Part shown: positions 11,943 through 20,367 of the stretch, piece by piece | Position numbering within the stretch: the stretch's first letter is position 1 | Layout: every line of letters begins with the position of its first letter | NCBI RefSeq assembly: GCF_002355735.1 | Contig: NZ_AP014879.1 | Coordinates: 2,759,501 to 2,823,500 of the forward strand | Reading direction: 5' to 3' | Length of the DNA: 64,000 bases | Source: Sulfuricaulis limicola | GTDB lineage: Bacteria > Pseudomonadota > Gammaproteobacteria > Acidiferrobacterales > Sulfurifustaceae | Translations under genes and position numbers: made by a program | The notes under the pieces: model-generated | What the model saw: the letters and a program-made list of their open reading frames with translations, nothing else | Told to the model about the DNA's origin: nothing | Databases searched by the model: none

Positions 11943-12284
11943 ATGGCACTTCACCACGCAGAACCCGGCGAGATCGTCGACGTCCGCCCTCTCGGCGCGA
12001 AACTGAGACAGGGCATCAACGCCACCCTGGTGCTGACCGATCGCCTCCAAGTGTTTCGCTTCATTCTCCCGGCGGGCGAGGAATTCGCCGAGCACAAGGT
12101 GCACGGCGAGATCATCGTGCAGTGTATTGAAGGCGAGGTCGAGTTCAGCTCCCGCGGCAAACAACAGGTGCTGCGCCCGGGCGAGCTGGTGTATCTCGCC
12201 GGCGACGATCCGCACGCGCTGCGCGGGCGGTGCGATGCCTCGGTGCTGGTCACCATCGTTTCGGAAAAGCAGCACCACGCCTGA
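11943..12284 (+). CDS. cupin-domain protein
   Basis: A 113-residue single cupin barrel. Motif 1 is degenerate, built around LPAGEEFAEHKVHGEIIVQCIEGEVEF, with His residues at EHKVHGE as probable metal ligands; motif 2 is PGELVYLAGDDPHAL. This class includes small quercetin-dioxygenase-like and sugar-binding proteins, and no substrate can be inferred. A GGAG ribosome-binding site precedes the ATG at 11943. The stop TGA shares one base with the ATG of the next gene, so the DUF488, DUF6504-like, cupin and unknown genes form a compact operon. Confidence 0.87.
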   Translation: MALHHAEPGEIVDVRPLGAKLRQGINATLVLTDRLQVFRFILPAGEEFAEHKVHGEIIVQCIEGEVEFSSRGKQQVLRPGELVYLAGDDPHALRGRCDASVLVTIVSEKQHHA

Positions 12285-12793
12285 TGGCCGCGCGCAAAAA
12301 AATCGTCGTCAACGACCGGATGCAGAAGAACTACACGTACTGGCCCGTGGCGCCGGCCGGCAAGAAATTCCATCCGGAATTCAAGCCGCAGCTGACGCCG
12401 GCACAGATGCTGGAGCTGGGCGTGTTCGGCGGCAAGTACATGACCGACTGCCGCCGGGAATTCCCGGCGGCCTGGTTCCGAAAGGCGAAATTATCCCCCG
12501 AGCGCCGCGACCCTAAGCTCAATTATTTTGGCGTGGACGCCTCCAAGCCGCTGTCGTACTGGAAGCAGAAAGGCTGGATCCATCCCGAGGACCCGCGCGG
12601 CTGGTTCCAGTGGTATTGCCGCTATTACCTCGGCCGGCGCGGCCCGGACGACGTGCGCCAGATCAGGCGCTGGAAGGCGATGACACGGCACATTGCCCAG
12701 ATCAAAAAGCACTGCCGCAAAGGCGATGTGAAATGCCGGCGCCGGCAGCGGCAGGCGCTGTTGCACTGGGCCTACGACAGCCGCAAGTTCTGA
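12284..12793 (+). CDS. conserved protein of unknown function, aromatic and basic
   Basis: A 169-residue cytosolic protein. It is very rich in Trp, Tyr, Arg and Lys, with blocks such as GVFGGKYMTDCRREFP, SYWKQKGWIHPEDPRGWFQWY, RYYLGRR and RRRQRQALLHWAYD that look strongly conserved rather than random. I recognise this as an uncharacterised family found in bacteria and some eukaryotes but know no function. Nucleic-acid binding is plausible from its charge, purely as inference. The start at 12284 overlaps the cupin stop. An FNR-type palindrome begins three bases after its own stop codon. Confidence 0.75.
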   Translation: MAARKKIVVNDRMQKNYTYWPVAPAGKKFHPEFKPQLTPAQMLELGVFGGKYMTDCRREFPAAWFRKAKLSPERRDPKLNYFGVDASKPLSYWKQKGWIHPEDPRGWFQWYCRYYLGRRGPDDVRQIRRWKAMTRHIAQIKKHCRKGDVKCRRRQRQALLHWAYDSRKF

Positions 12794-12795
12794 TA

Positions 12796-12809
12796 TTGAT
12801 ATTTATCAA
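12796..12809. promoter_or_regulatory. FNR-type binding site 1 upstream of MtrC-like gene
   Basis: TTGATATTTATCAA is a perfect match to the FNR consensus TTGAT-N4-ATCAA. It lies about 96 bases upstream of the predicted start site at 12899, in a distal activator position. Confidence 0.8.
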
Positions 12810-12811
12810 AA

Positions 12812-12825
12812 TTGATATTTATCAA
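12812..12825. promoter_or_regulatory. FNR-type binding site 2 upstream of MtrC-like gene
   Basis: A second copy of TTGATATTTATCAA, identical in all 14 bases to site 1, with centres 16 bases apart. It is centred about 80 bases upstream of the predicted transcription start. Confidence 0.8.
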
Positions 12826-12850
12826 ATAAATTGGCCCCCGCTCAGGCTGA

Positions 12851-12892
12851 TTGATATATCTCAATGACGCAATCCCCCGTCCGGCGCTTAAT
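12851..12892 (+). promoter_or_regulatory. class II FNR promoter of MtrC-like gene
   Basis: TTGATATATCTCAA (12851-12864) differs from the FNR consensus at one base. A -10-like CTTAAT lies at 12887-12892, giving a start near 12899 and placing the box centre (12857.5) at -41.5, the classic position for FNR activation. The leader would be about 60 bases. Confidence 0.65.
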
Positions 12893-12959
12893 GGCTCCGG
12901 TAATTTCACGGCATGTAAAAACAATCGTGTAATCCCGGTCGTCAGCCATTGGGGGCATT

Positions 12960-15248
12960 ATGAACATCAATAACCGATCCGCGTTTCAACGGTTCAGTTT
13001 CATTTCGGCTTTAGCGGTGGTCGCCCTGGCGGGTTGCAGCGGCAGCGACGGCGAATCCGGCACACCGGGGACATCCTCCGGCGACACCACCATCATTGTC
13101 GCGCCACCGGGTGGCGTGACATCGCCGTCTACCGCCACGGCGTTAACCATGTCCATCACCGGGGTCACCATCAGCAGCCCGCCGGTGGTCACATTCAGCA
13201 TCGCCAATCAGGACGGCGTCCCGGTTGCCGGACTCACCAAGGCAGACCTGCGATTCAATATCGCGAAGCTGGTTCCGGGCACCAATGGCGCGCCCAGCAA
13301 TTGGCAAAACTACATCAACGTCGCCAGAAGCGGGGCCGTGGCGGGATCACAGGAGCGCAACATGGCGGGTGCCGTGCTGGTCGACCACCTGAACGGCACC
13401 TACACTTATACTTTTGGCACCGACATCACCAGCGCCGCGGCCAACCCCTGTCCGGCGCCGTGCACCGATGCGAGCGGCAACCCCCTCGATATCAGTTATC
13501 AACCGAGCCTGACGCACCGCGTCACGATCCAGCAGGGCAACTCCGCTTACCCGAAATACAACGCGACGTACGATTTCGTGCCGGGCAGCGGTCCGGTCGC
13601 GAACGCGCGCGATATCGTCACAACGGCGAAGTGCAACGAGTGCCACAACCAGCTCTCGCTTCATGGCAGTCGCGTCGAGACCAGGCTGTGCGTCACCTGT
13701 CACAATCCGGGCACCTGGTCGGCCGGTACGCCGAACAAGACGGTTGACTTCAAGGTGATGATCCACAAGATCCATCGCGGCCATGATCTCCCGAGCGTCG
13801 TTGCCGGCGGCACCTACGCAATCGGAAGCCATGATTATTCGGATGTCCACTTCCCGCAGGACATTCGCAATTGCACCAAGTGTCACGACGGTGCCGCGAG
13901 CGCGCAGGGCAACAACTGGCAAACCCAGCCGAGTATCGCCGCCTGCGGCTCGTGCCATGACAACATCGACTTCAGCAAGGCCAGAAGCGCCGATCCCAAT
14001 GGCCACTCCGGCGGCGATGTGAGCGCCGTCACCGACAGCGAAAGTTGCCTCGGCTGCCACTCGTCCGGCGAGGAGGCCGGCAGCATCGCGGAGAAGCATG
14101 CCCTGCCGGCACTGCTGAAGGCGGAAGGGGCGAAGTACAAACTCAAGATCGTGAGCGTGACCAACACGGCGCCGCTGGCGTTGCCGACCATCAGGTTTTC
14201 GATAACCAATGCTGCCGATGTGCCTTACGACATCGCAGCCACGCCGGCCATCACCGGTGGCAGCATGAGCCTGCTCATCGGCTGGAGCACGACCGACATC
14301 AACAACAATGGTCGCTCCAACTCCCAGCCGATCAGCATCAGCCTGCTCAGCAGCGGCGCGCTGGCGGGGACCGTAACCAATAATGGCGACGGCACCTACA
14401 GTGTTACTTCCACGACCGCCGTTCCGGCGGACGCGACGGGCAGCGGCCGGGCCGGCTTCCACGCGCGCTTTTCCGCCGACGTCAATGGCGATGCGACCAA
14501 AGAGACGATCCAGGTCAAGAGCGTGGTGAAGGACTTCCTCATCACCGGCGCCTCCCTGGTGGCACGGCGCACCGTGGTCGACATGGCCAAGTGCAATCTG
14601 TGTCACGAGCGCTTGAGCCTGCATGGCGGCGCGCGCACGGACGAGCCGCAGATCTGTGTCATGTGCCACAACCCGAACGCGACCGACGTGGGCCGGCGTC
14701 CCAAGACCGGTGGCATCCCGGTGGCCGCGACCATGCTGGATCTCAAAAAGGAGGAGTCGATCGACTTCAAGCGCATGATTCACGGAATCCATGCGGCTGA
14801 CATGCGTACGAAGGGGTTGGTCGTGTACGGCTTCTTCTCGGCGCCGGCAACCCAGAACCCGGTTGACTTCAGCCACGTCCGCTTCCCGGGCATTCTGAAG
14901 GACTGCGCGAGTTGCCATACCACCTCGTCATACCAGCTGTCGGGGGTCTGGGCATCACCGACGCAGAGCGGCATCCTGGGCAGCACCATCGATACCGCGC
15001 CCAGCGCGGTCGACGCCGCGACGCTGACCACCGGGCTGGCCGATCAGACCGACGACCTCAACATCTCGCCGACCGCCGCGGTGTGCTCGTCGTGCCATGA
15101 CGACACCCTGGCGCAAACGCACATGACCTGGGGTACCGGGACGTTCTCGGCAACGGAAGCGACCATCAACACCAACCTGGAGACCTGCTCCATCTGCCAC
15201 GGGCCGGGCTCCGTCGCCGACATCAAGACGGTCCATGGCGTGAAGTAG
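12960..15248 (+). CDS. OmcA/MtrC-family decaheme cytochrome c lipoprotein
   Basis: Outer-surface multiheme cytochrome, the terminal element of Mtr-type extracellular electron transfer. The 762 residues start with a lipoprotein signal ending LAGC (Cys26). Ten CXXCH motifs fall in two pentaheme groups: first Cys at about 225, 244, 305, 329, 363, then 545, 566, 649, 709, 743. Each group opens with CNxCHxxLSLHG, and a beta-rich domain precedes each, as in MtrC, OmcA and MtrF. It is separated from the MtrA- and MtrB-like genes (25051, 26127) by zwf, a glucoamylase and other genes. Three FNR-type boxes precede it. MtrC versus OmcA subtype cannot be settled by eye. Confidence 0.93.
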   Translation: MNINNRSAFQRFSFISALAVVALAGCSGSDGESGTPGTSSGDTTIIVAPPGGVTSPSTATALTMSITGVTISSPPVVTFSIANQDGVPVAGLTKADLRFNIAKLVPGTNGAPSNWQNYINVARSGAVAGSQERNMAGAVLVDHLNGTYTYTFGTDITSAAANPCPAPCTDASGNPLDISYQPSLTHRVTIQQGNSAYPKYNATYDFVPGSGPVANARDIVTTAKCNECHNQLSLHGSRVETRLCVTCHNPGTWSAGTPNKTVDFKVMIHKIHRGHDLPSVVAGGTYAIGSHDYSDVHFPQDIRNCTKCHDGAASAQGNNWQTQPSIAACGSCHDNIDFSKARSADPNGHSGGDVSAVTDSESCLGCHSSGEEAGSIAEKHALPALLKAEGAKYKLKIVSVTNTAPLALPTIRFSITNAADVPYDIAATPAITGGSMSLLIGWSTTDINNNGRSNSQPISISLLSSGALAGTVTNNGDGTYSVTSTTAVPADATGSGRAGFHARFSADVNGDATKETIQVKSVVKDFLITGASLVARRTVVDMAKCNLCHERLSLHGGARTDEPQICVMCHNPNATDVGRRPKTGGIPVAATMLDLKKEESIDFKRMIHGIHAADMRTKGLVVYGFFSAPATQNPVDFSHVRFPGILKDCASCHTTSSYQLSGVWASPTQSGILGSTIDTAPSAVDAATLTTGLADQTDDLNISPTAAVCSSCHDDTLAQTHMTWGTGTFSATEATINTNLETCSICHGPGSVADIKTVHGVK

Positions 15249-15292
15249 AATGAAATAACGCGGCCTGTCGCAAGATGTAGTCAAAGCAAAGT

Positions 15293-15333
15293 CATGGCCC
15301 GGGGGCGCGGCGGTTCAGCGCCCCCGGGCCATG
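15293..15333. terminator. 16-bp perfect inverted repeat after the MtrC-like gene
   Basis: CATGGCCCGGGGGCGC at 15293-15308 is exactly complementary to GCGCCCCCGGGCCATG at 15318-15333, with a 9-base loop. This very stable GC stem lies 45 bases after the stop. It has no T-run, so it is a strong candidate for a transcript-end stabiliser or factor-assisted terminator rather than a textbook intrinsic terminator. Confidence 0.55.
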
Positions 15334-15480
15334 GTCGTTCATGGGCCTTGTCTGCCTGGCCTCAAACCTGACCCGGCCGATCACGGGGAACGTTTGCAAC
15401 GCACCCCAGTCGAAATGACCATTGAACGAGAGTTCCCGTTCCCCTGAATTCTTCCACCAGAACCACAAGGCGTGGCGCGA

Positions 15481-16995
15481 ATGGAAATCCGGAGCCCCAA
15501 TCCCGATACCGTGTTCGTGCTGTTCGGCGCGGGCGGTGATCTGTCGCGGCGGCTGATCGTTCCGGCGCTGTTCAACCTGCACCTGGACGGACAACTGCCG
15601 GCGCGCTTCCGGCTGCTCGCCGTTGATCGGCAAGACAACCAGGCGGCGACACTCGCACAGAGTTATCGCCAGGGTGTCGCGGATTTTTCGCGGCGCGGCG
15701 CGCCGGCGGCGGATGTCTGGACTGAATTTGCGACGCGTATCGATTATCAGCGCATGGATGTGACCGATCCGGCTGCCTTCACGGCACTGGGTCAACGCTT
15801 GTCGGCCAAGGCGGTCCCGGCGACGGATCGCATCTTCTACATGGCAACACCGCCGTCGCTGTTCGCGCCGATCGCGCGCGGTCTCGGCGCCGCCGGGCTG
15901 GCGCGCGATCCGGCGTGCTCGCGCATCGTGGTGGAAAAACCGCTGGGCCATGACTTGCGGTCGTTCCGCGAAATCAACGCGGTGCTGGGCGAGCAGTTCA
16001 CCGAAAAACAGCTCTACCGCATCGATCACTTTCTGGGCAAGGAGACCGTACAGAACATCCTGGCGATGCGTTTCGCGAATCCGATTTTCGAACCGGTCTG
16101 GGACCGGCGTTACATCGACCATGTGGTGGTCACGGTGGCCGAGACGCTCGGCGTCGAGCACCGCGGCGCGTTTTACGAACGTGCCGGCGCGCTCCGCGAC
16201 ATGGTGCAGAATCATCTGATGCAACTGTTGTGTCTGGTGGCGATGGAACCGCCGGTGGCCTACGACGCCGACAACATCCGCGGCCGCAAGCTGGACGTGC
16301 TGAGCGCGCTGCGGCCGATCACCCGCGAACAGGTGCCGCAGTGCGCGGTGCGCGGCCAGTACGCGGACGGCTGGATCAACGGCGCGCGGGTGCCCGCCTA
16401 CCGCCACGAGCCGGAGGTGAATCCACAATCGAACACCGAGACCTACGCGGCGGTGCGGCTGTTCGTCGACAACTGGCGTTGGCAGGACGTGCCGTTTTAC
16501 CTGCGTACCGGGAAGCGCTTGACGGCGGCGGTGTGGGAAATCTCGATTCGCTTCCGCGACGTGCCACATCGCGCCTTCCCGGCTTCCGCCGGACTCAACA
16601 CGCAACCGGTGCGGCTGGTGATCCAGATGCAGCCCGAGCAGGGTATCGTGCTCAAGTTCATGGCCAAGGAACCCGGTTCGGCCCTGCGGCTGCGCCCGGT
16701 GGACATGCGTTTCAGTTATCGCGAGGCCTTCAACATGCCATCGCCGGAGGCCTACGAGACGCTGCTGCATGACGTGATGACCGGTGACGCGACCCTGTTC
16801 ATGCGTGCCGACCAGGTCGAGGCCGCGTGGCGGGTGTTGATGCCGGTGCTGGAGGCGTGGGCGGATAATCCGCCGGATGATTTCCCCAATTACGCCGCCG
16901 GCACCTGGGGACCGGAATCGGCCGAAGCGCTGGTGGCCGCTGACGGCAACAGCTGGCTGACGCCGACATTGCCGCCGGAAGCGCCGGCGGGCTGA
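15481..16995 (+). CDS. zwf: glucose-6-phosphate 1-dehydrogenase
   Basis: Oxidises glucose-6-phosphate to 6-phosphogluconolactone with NAD(P)+, the entry to the oxidative pentose phosphate and Entner-Doudoroff routes. The 504-residue product has the nucleotide-binding LFGAGGDLSRRLIVPALFNL, the substrate EKPLGHD, the active-site signature RIDHFLGKE, and VPFYLRTGKRL. The ATG at 15481 is preferred because the CAAGG-like ribosome site at 15466 is ten bases away; a GTG at 15472 is also in frame but lies too close. It is followed after 20 bases by a GH15 glucoamylase, so the two form a sugar-oxidising pair set inside the cytochrome region. Confidence 0.96.
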   Translation: MEIRSPNPDTVFVLFGAGGDLSRRLIVPALFNLHLDGQLPARFRLLAVDRQDNQAATLAQSYRQGVADFSRRGAPAADVWTEFATRIDYQRMDVTDPAAFTALGQRLSAKAVPATDRIFYMATPPSLFAPIARGLGAAGLARDPACSRIVVEKPLGHDLRSFREINAVLGEQFTEKQLYRIDHFLGKETVQNILAMRFANPIFEPVWDRRYIDHVVVTVAETLGVEHRGAFYERAGALRDMVQNHLMQLLCLVAMEPPVAYDADNIRGRKLDVLSALRPITREQVPQCAVRGQYADGWINGARVPAYRHEPEVNPQSNTETYAAVRLFVDNWRWQDVPFYLRTGKRLTAAVWEISIRFRDVPHRAFPASAGLNTQPVRLVIQMQPEQGIVLKFMAKEPGSALRLRPVDMRFSYREAFNMPSPEAYETLLHDVMTGDATLFMRADQVEAAWRVLMPVLEAWADNPPDDFPNYAAGTWGPESAEALVAADGNSWLTPTLPPEAPAG

Positions 16996-17015
16996 AGGCC
17001 TGCACCGAATTTGCC

Positions 17016-19394
17016 ATGGACCAAACCACGCACATGTCGGTCACCGAAGATCGCGCGCCGGGCGCGCCCGGCATCCCCCCGACCTGGACGAGCAGCGCCA
17101 AGGACATGGTCGGCTGCGCACTGGGTTCGTCGCGGCTCTGGTATAGCGTCGGCTACGGCATCGTCAACGAAGTCTATTACCCGCGCATCGATATTCCGCA
17201 GATCCGCGATCTGGGTTTTATCGTCGCCGACGACAAGGGATTCTGGGTGGAGGTGAAACGTCTGCACGGCCGCGAGGTGCGCACCGCCGCGCCCGGCGTC
17301 CCTGCGGTGGAAATTGTGCATCGCCACCCGCGTTTCGATCTCACATTGCGCATCGCGCCGGATCAACAACGCGACGTGTTGCTGATCGATGTCCGGCTGG
17401 ACGGCGACGAAGACCTCCGGCCTTACACCCTGCTCGCGCCGCATCTCGGTGGCACCGGCTACGACAACCACGCGGCAGTCAATGAATATCACGGTCGCAA
17501 GCTGCTGTGGGCGGAACAGGGGCCCTTCGGACTGGCGCTGGCCGCCGTGGACGCGACGCAGCGCGATGCCTGGGGCCGCGCCAGCGCCGGCTATGTCGGG
17601 ATGAGCGACGGCTGGCAGGACTTCAAGCATAACGGCGCGATGCAGTGGCAGTACCGGGAGGCCGGTCCCGGCAATGTCGCGCTCATGGGTGAACTGCCGC
17701 GCCGTTCGACGCTGGCGCTCGGCTTCGGCAGCAGCCGCGAGTCGGCTGCAACTCTCGCGGTTGGCGCGCTGATGCAGCCATTTGCCAACCACTGGCAGGC
17801 GCAAATCGACCGCTGGCGGGACTGGCATGCCGGCTGCGATGAATGCTGCAAGGCCACGCCCGATCTGCCGGCAGCCTTGCGCGAGCAGTTCACGACGTCG
17901 GCGATGGTGCTGCGCGCGCATCTCGATCTGACCTACCCCGGGGCGATGGTGGCGAGCCTGAGTATTCCCTGGGGCAATACCCGCAACGAACGCGGCGGTT
18001 ATCACCTGGTGTGGCCGCGCGACCTGGCCGAATGCGCGGGCGCGCTGCTGGCGCTCGGCGACGACGACAAGGCGCGCGAAATCCTGCGTTACCTGATCTC
18101 GACCCAGCATGCCGATGGACACTGGAACCAGAATCAGTGGCTGGGCGGCAAGCCGTTCTGGCAGGGGATCCAGCTCGATGAGACTGCGTTTCCGGTGCTG
18201 CTGGCCGCGCGCCTGCACGAACACGACGCCCTTGCCGGTACCGAGGTAACAGACATGGTGCGCCGGGCGCTCGGTTTCATCGCGCGCACCGGACCGGCCA
18301 GCGATCAGGACCGCTGGGAGGAGGACGCCGGGGTGAATGCCTTCACGCTGGCGGCGTGCATCGCGGCACTGGTGGGCGGGGCGCGCTTTCTCGAACCGGC
18401 TGCGCGCGACATGGCGCTGGCACTGGCCGACGACTGGAATGCCCAGATTGAAAAATGGACGCTGGCGCGTGGAACCGAACTGGCGCGTCGCGCCGGCGTG
18501 GCGGGTTATTACGTGCGTATCGCGCCGGCCGAGACGCTGATGGACGAAGAAGCGCTCAACGGATCCCTGCCGATCAAGAATCGTGTGCAGGACCCCGGAC
18601 TGCCGGCCACGGAGCAGGTCGGCACCGATTTTCTGCAACTGGTGCGCTTCGGCCTGCGCCGCGCCGACGACCCGCTGATCCTCGACACGCTCAAGGTGGT
18701 CGATGAATTATTGAAAGTCGATACGCCCGGCGGTCCGGCGTGGCATCGCTATAACGGCGACGGCTACGGCGAGCATTCTGACGGCGCTCCGTTTGACGGC
18801 ACCGGCCAGGGCCGCGCCTGGCCCCTGCTCACCGGCGAGCGCGGACATTACGAGTTATGTGCCGGCCGCGATCCGCTGTCTCTGCTGACCACCATGGCGT
18901 CCATGTGCGGACCGGGCGGGATGATGCCGGAACAGGTTTGGGACAGCGCGGCGATACCGGCGCGCTGGCTCTACCCCGGACGCCCCACCGGTTCGGCCAT
19001 GCCGCTGGCCTGGGCCCACGCGGAATACATCAAGCTGGCGGTATCGCGCGCGCTGGGAACGCCCTTTGACCGGCCGGCCGCGGTGTGGGAACGCTACCAC
19101 GGCCAAGCGCCGGCGGCGACGTGGCGACACTGGTGTGAACAGGCACCGATCGGTCGCATCGGCGCGGGTCAGCGACTGCGCATCTGCCTGCACGCACCGT
19201 CACTGGTACGCTGGAGTGCGGACGGCTGGCGTACCGTATACGAGCTGCGCACCGAGGACAGCGGACTGGGTCTGCACACCGTGACGCCGGTCATGACGAT
19301 GGTATCGGGCGGCGCGCGGATCGAGTTCAGTTTCCGCCATGACGACAGCCGGGTCGCGGACGAGCGACGTTACCGGATCGAGATCACCGGTTGA
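17016..19394 (+). CDS. GH15 glucoamylase / glucan 1,4-alpha-glucosidase
   Basis: Releases glucose from the non-reducing ends of alpha-glucans. The 792-residue protein has an N-terminal beta-sandwich domain (roughly residues 20-270) followed by an (alpha/alpha)6 barrel. Diagnostic segments are RNERGGYHLVWPRDL (catalytic-domain entry with the YHLVWPRD motif), DGHWNQNQWLGG, WEEDAGVNAFT, with the general acid expected in the WEE segment, and GRAWPLLTGERGHYEL, with the general base expected in the latter. No signal peptide is visible, so it is probably cytosolic and acts on glycogen. It is co-oriented with zwf 20 bases upstream. No glycogen synthesis genes are in the window. Confidence 0.92.
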   Translation: MDQTTHMSVTEDRAPGAPGIPPTWTSSAKDMVGCALGSSRLWYSVGYGIVNEVYYPRIDIPQIRDLGFIVADDKGFWVEVKRLHGREVRTAAPGVPAVEIVHRHPRFDLTLRIAPDQQRDVLLIDVRLDGDEDLRPYTLLAPHLGGTGYDNHAAVNEYHGRKLLWAEQGPFGLALAAVDATQRDAWGRASAGYVGMSDGWQDFKHNGAMQWQYREAGPGNVALMGELPRRSTLALGFGSSRESAATLAVGALMQPFANHWQAQIDRWRDWHAGCDECCKATPDLPAALREQFTTSAMVLRAHLDLTYPGAMVASLSIPWGNTRNERGGYHLVWPRDLAECAGALLALGDDDKAREILRYLISTQHADGHWNQNQWLGGKPFWQGIQLDETAFPVLLAARLHEHDALAGTEVTDMVRRALGFIARTGPASDQDRWEEDAGVNAFTLAACIAALVGGARFLEPAARDMALALADDWNAQIEKWTLARGTELARRAGVAGYYVRIAPAETLMDEEALNGSLPIKNRVQDPGLPATEQVGTDFLQLVRFGLRRADDPLILDTLKVVDELLKVDTPGGPAWHRYNGDGYGEHSDGAPFDGTGQGRAWPLLTGERGHYELCAGRDPLSLLTTMASMCGPGGMMPEQVWDSAAIPARWLYPGRPTGSAMPLAWAHAEYIKLAVSRALGTPFDRPAAVWERYHGQAPAATWRHWCEQAPIGRIGAGQRLRICLHAPSLVRWSADGWRTVYELRTEDSGLGLHTVTPVMTMVSGGARIEFSFRHDDSRVADERRYRIEITG

Positions 19395-19424
19395 TGGTTG
19401 CCCTGTTTGCGTTGTCGTTACTGC

Positions 19425-20267
19425 TCACGCCGCGACACGTCCCTGGCGGCGTGACCGGTATTTCTTTCTCGAAGAGGTCGCGCGCGGCGGATCGCCCGCC
19501 AACGCCTGGAGGCGAGGGCGGACGGAAACGACGATGCGCCCGCGGGGTGCGTTGATAATCCCCTTGCGCCGCAGTCCCGCCATGATGCGGCTGACTGTCT
19601 CCACCGTGAGACCCAGGATCTCCGCCATCTCCTGGCGCGACAGATGCAACGCTCCGGCCTTGCCGCTTCCGCCCGCGGCACCTGGCGGATACAGGCTCAA
19701 CAACAGCGCAGCGACCTTTTCCATCGCCGTCTTCTGGCCCAGGGCACGAATCATGTTGCGCGCCTGCGCCAATTGCTCATTGACGGCAAGCAGGATATTC
19801 AGCGACACCTGCGGCGCTTGCGCGAGCAACCATGCGATATCGTCATGTTTGATCCGGCAGAACACGGTCGGCGTCAGGGTCTCGGCGCTGTAGCTGTGAG
19901 TGGCATTGCCGACGTCATCGAAGCCGAGGAAATAGCCGGGTCCGACCAGGTTGAGGAGATGCACGTGACCGGTGATGTCGGTGCGCGTCAGTTTGAGCTG
20001 CCCTTCACGGACCACGTACAGGTATTTCGACGGATCGCCGGCACGGAACAATATCTCGCGCGGACCGCTGTGGCTGGAACCGAGGCGGCCACGCAACTCG
20101 CTGACCTGCCTGGCGGAAAGACCCGCATACAGTTTTGCCTCGCAGTATTCGCAATCGTTGATCCCGTACGTACGGGGTAGCGGGTCGCGTTTACCGGTCG
20201 GCGGAGAAGTCCCGCACGAGGCGCCGGCGCACGCCTCCGACCGCCCGCCGCGCCTTTTTCGCGTCAT
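19425..20267 (-). CDS. Crp/FNR-family transcriptional regulator with variant Cys cluster
   Basis: Probable oxygen- or redox-sensing regulator. The 280-residue form has a cyclic-nucleotide-binding-like beta-roll, a dimer helix and a C-terminal helix-turn-helix, LSRQEMAEILGLTVETVSRIMAGLRRKG. Its recognition helix keeps the E-x-x-S-R pattern of E. coli FNR (TVETISR), predicting TTGAT-N4-ATCAA recognition. Candidate cluster ligands are Cys13, 18, 39, 42 and 137; Cys137 aligns with FNR Cys122 (context ETLTPTVFC). The N-terminal spacing CX4C...CX2C differs from FNR. The ATG at 20267 has a GAGAGG site upstream; a start at 20300 would overlap the predicted -10. It faces the same way as the CbcL-like gene, which ends 100 bases upstream. 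Confidence 0.9.
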   Translation of the reverse strand: MTRKRRGGRSEACAGASCGTSPPTGKRDPLPRTYGINDCEYCEAKLYAGLSARQVSELRGRLGSSHSGPREILFRAGDPSKYLYVVREGQLKLTRTDITGHVHLLNLVGPGYFLGFDDVGNATHSYSAETLTPTVFCRIKHDDIAWLLAQAPQVSLNILLAVNEQLAQARNMIRALGQKTAMEKVAALLLSLYPPGAAGGSGKAGALHLSRQEMAEILGLTVETVSRIMAGLRRKGIINAPRGRIVVSVRPRLQALAGDPPRATSSRKKYRSRRQGRVAA

Positions 20268-20330
20268 GGATGCCTCTCGTCCCATCATCATGCCTGTCAT
20301 TTATCCTGACACGGAAGTCCGCAGGACTAA

Positions 20331-20344
20331 TTGACAATCGTCAA
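20331..20344. promoter_or_regulatory. FNR-like palindrome upstream of the regulator gene
   Basis: TTGACAATCGTCAA is a perfect 5+4+5 palindrome with the FNR geometry but C/G in place of T/A at the inner position. A -10-like GATAAA lies on the minus strand at 20305-20300. The palindrome centre is then about 41-44 bases upstream of the inferred start, which suggests autoregulation. Confidence 0.5.
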
Positions 20345-20367
20345 CCCCGGCCATTCCGTCAGTCCGG

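Noticed and set aside
20268-20300. Longer start for the FNR-like regulator
   Set aside because: It would put the start codon at or upstream of the inferred -10 and transcription start. The ATG at 20267 has a better GAGAGG site. The case is not closed.
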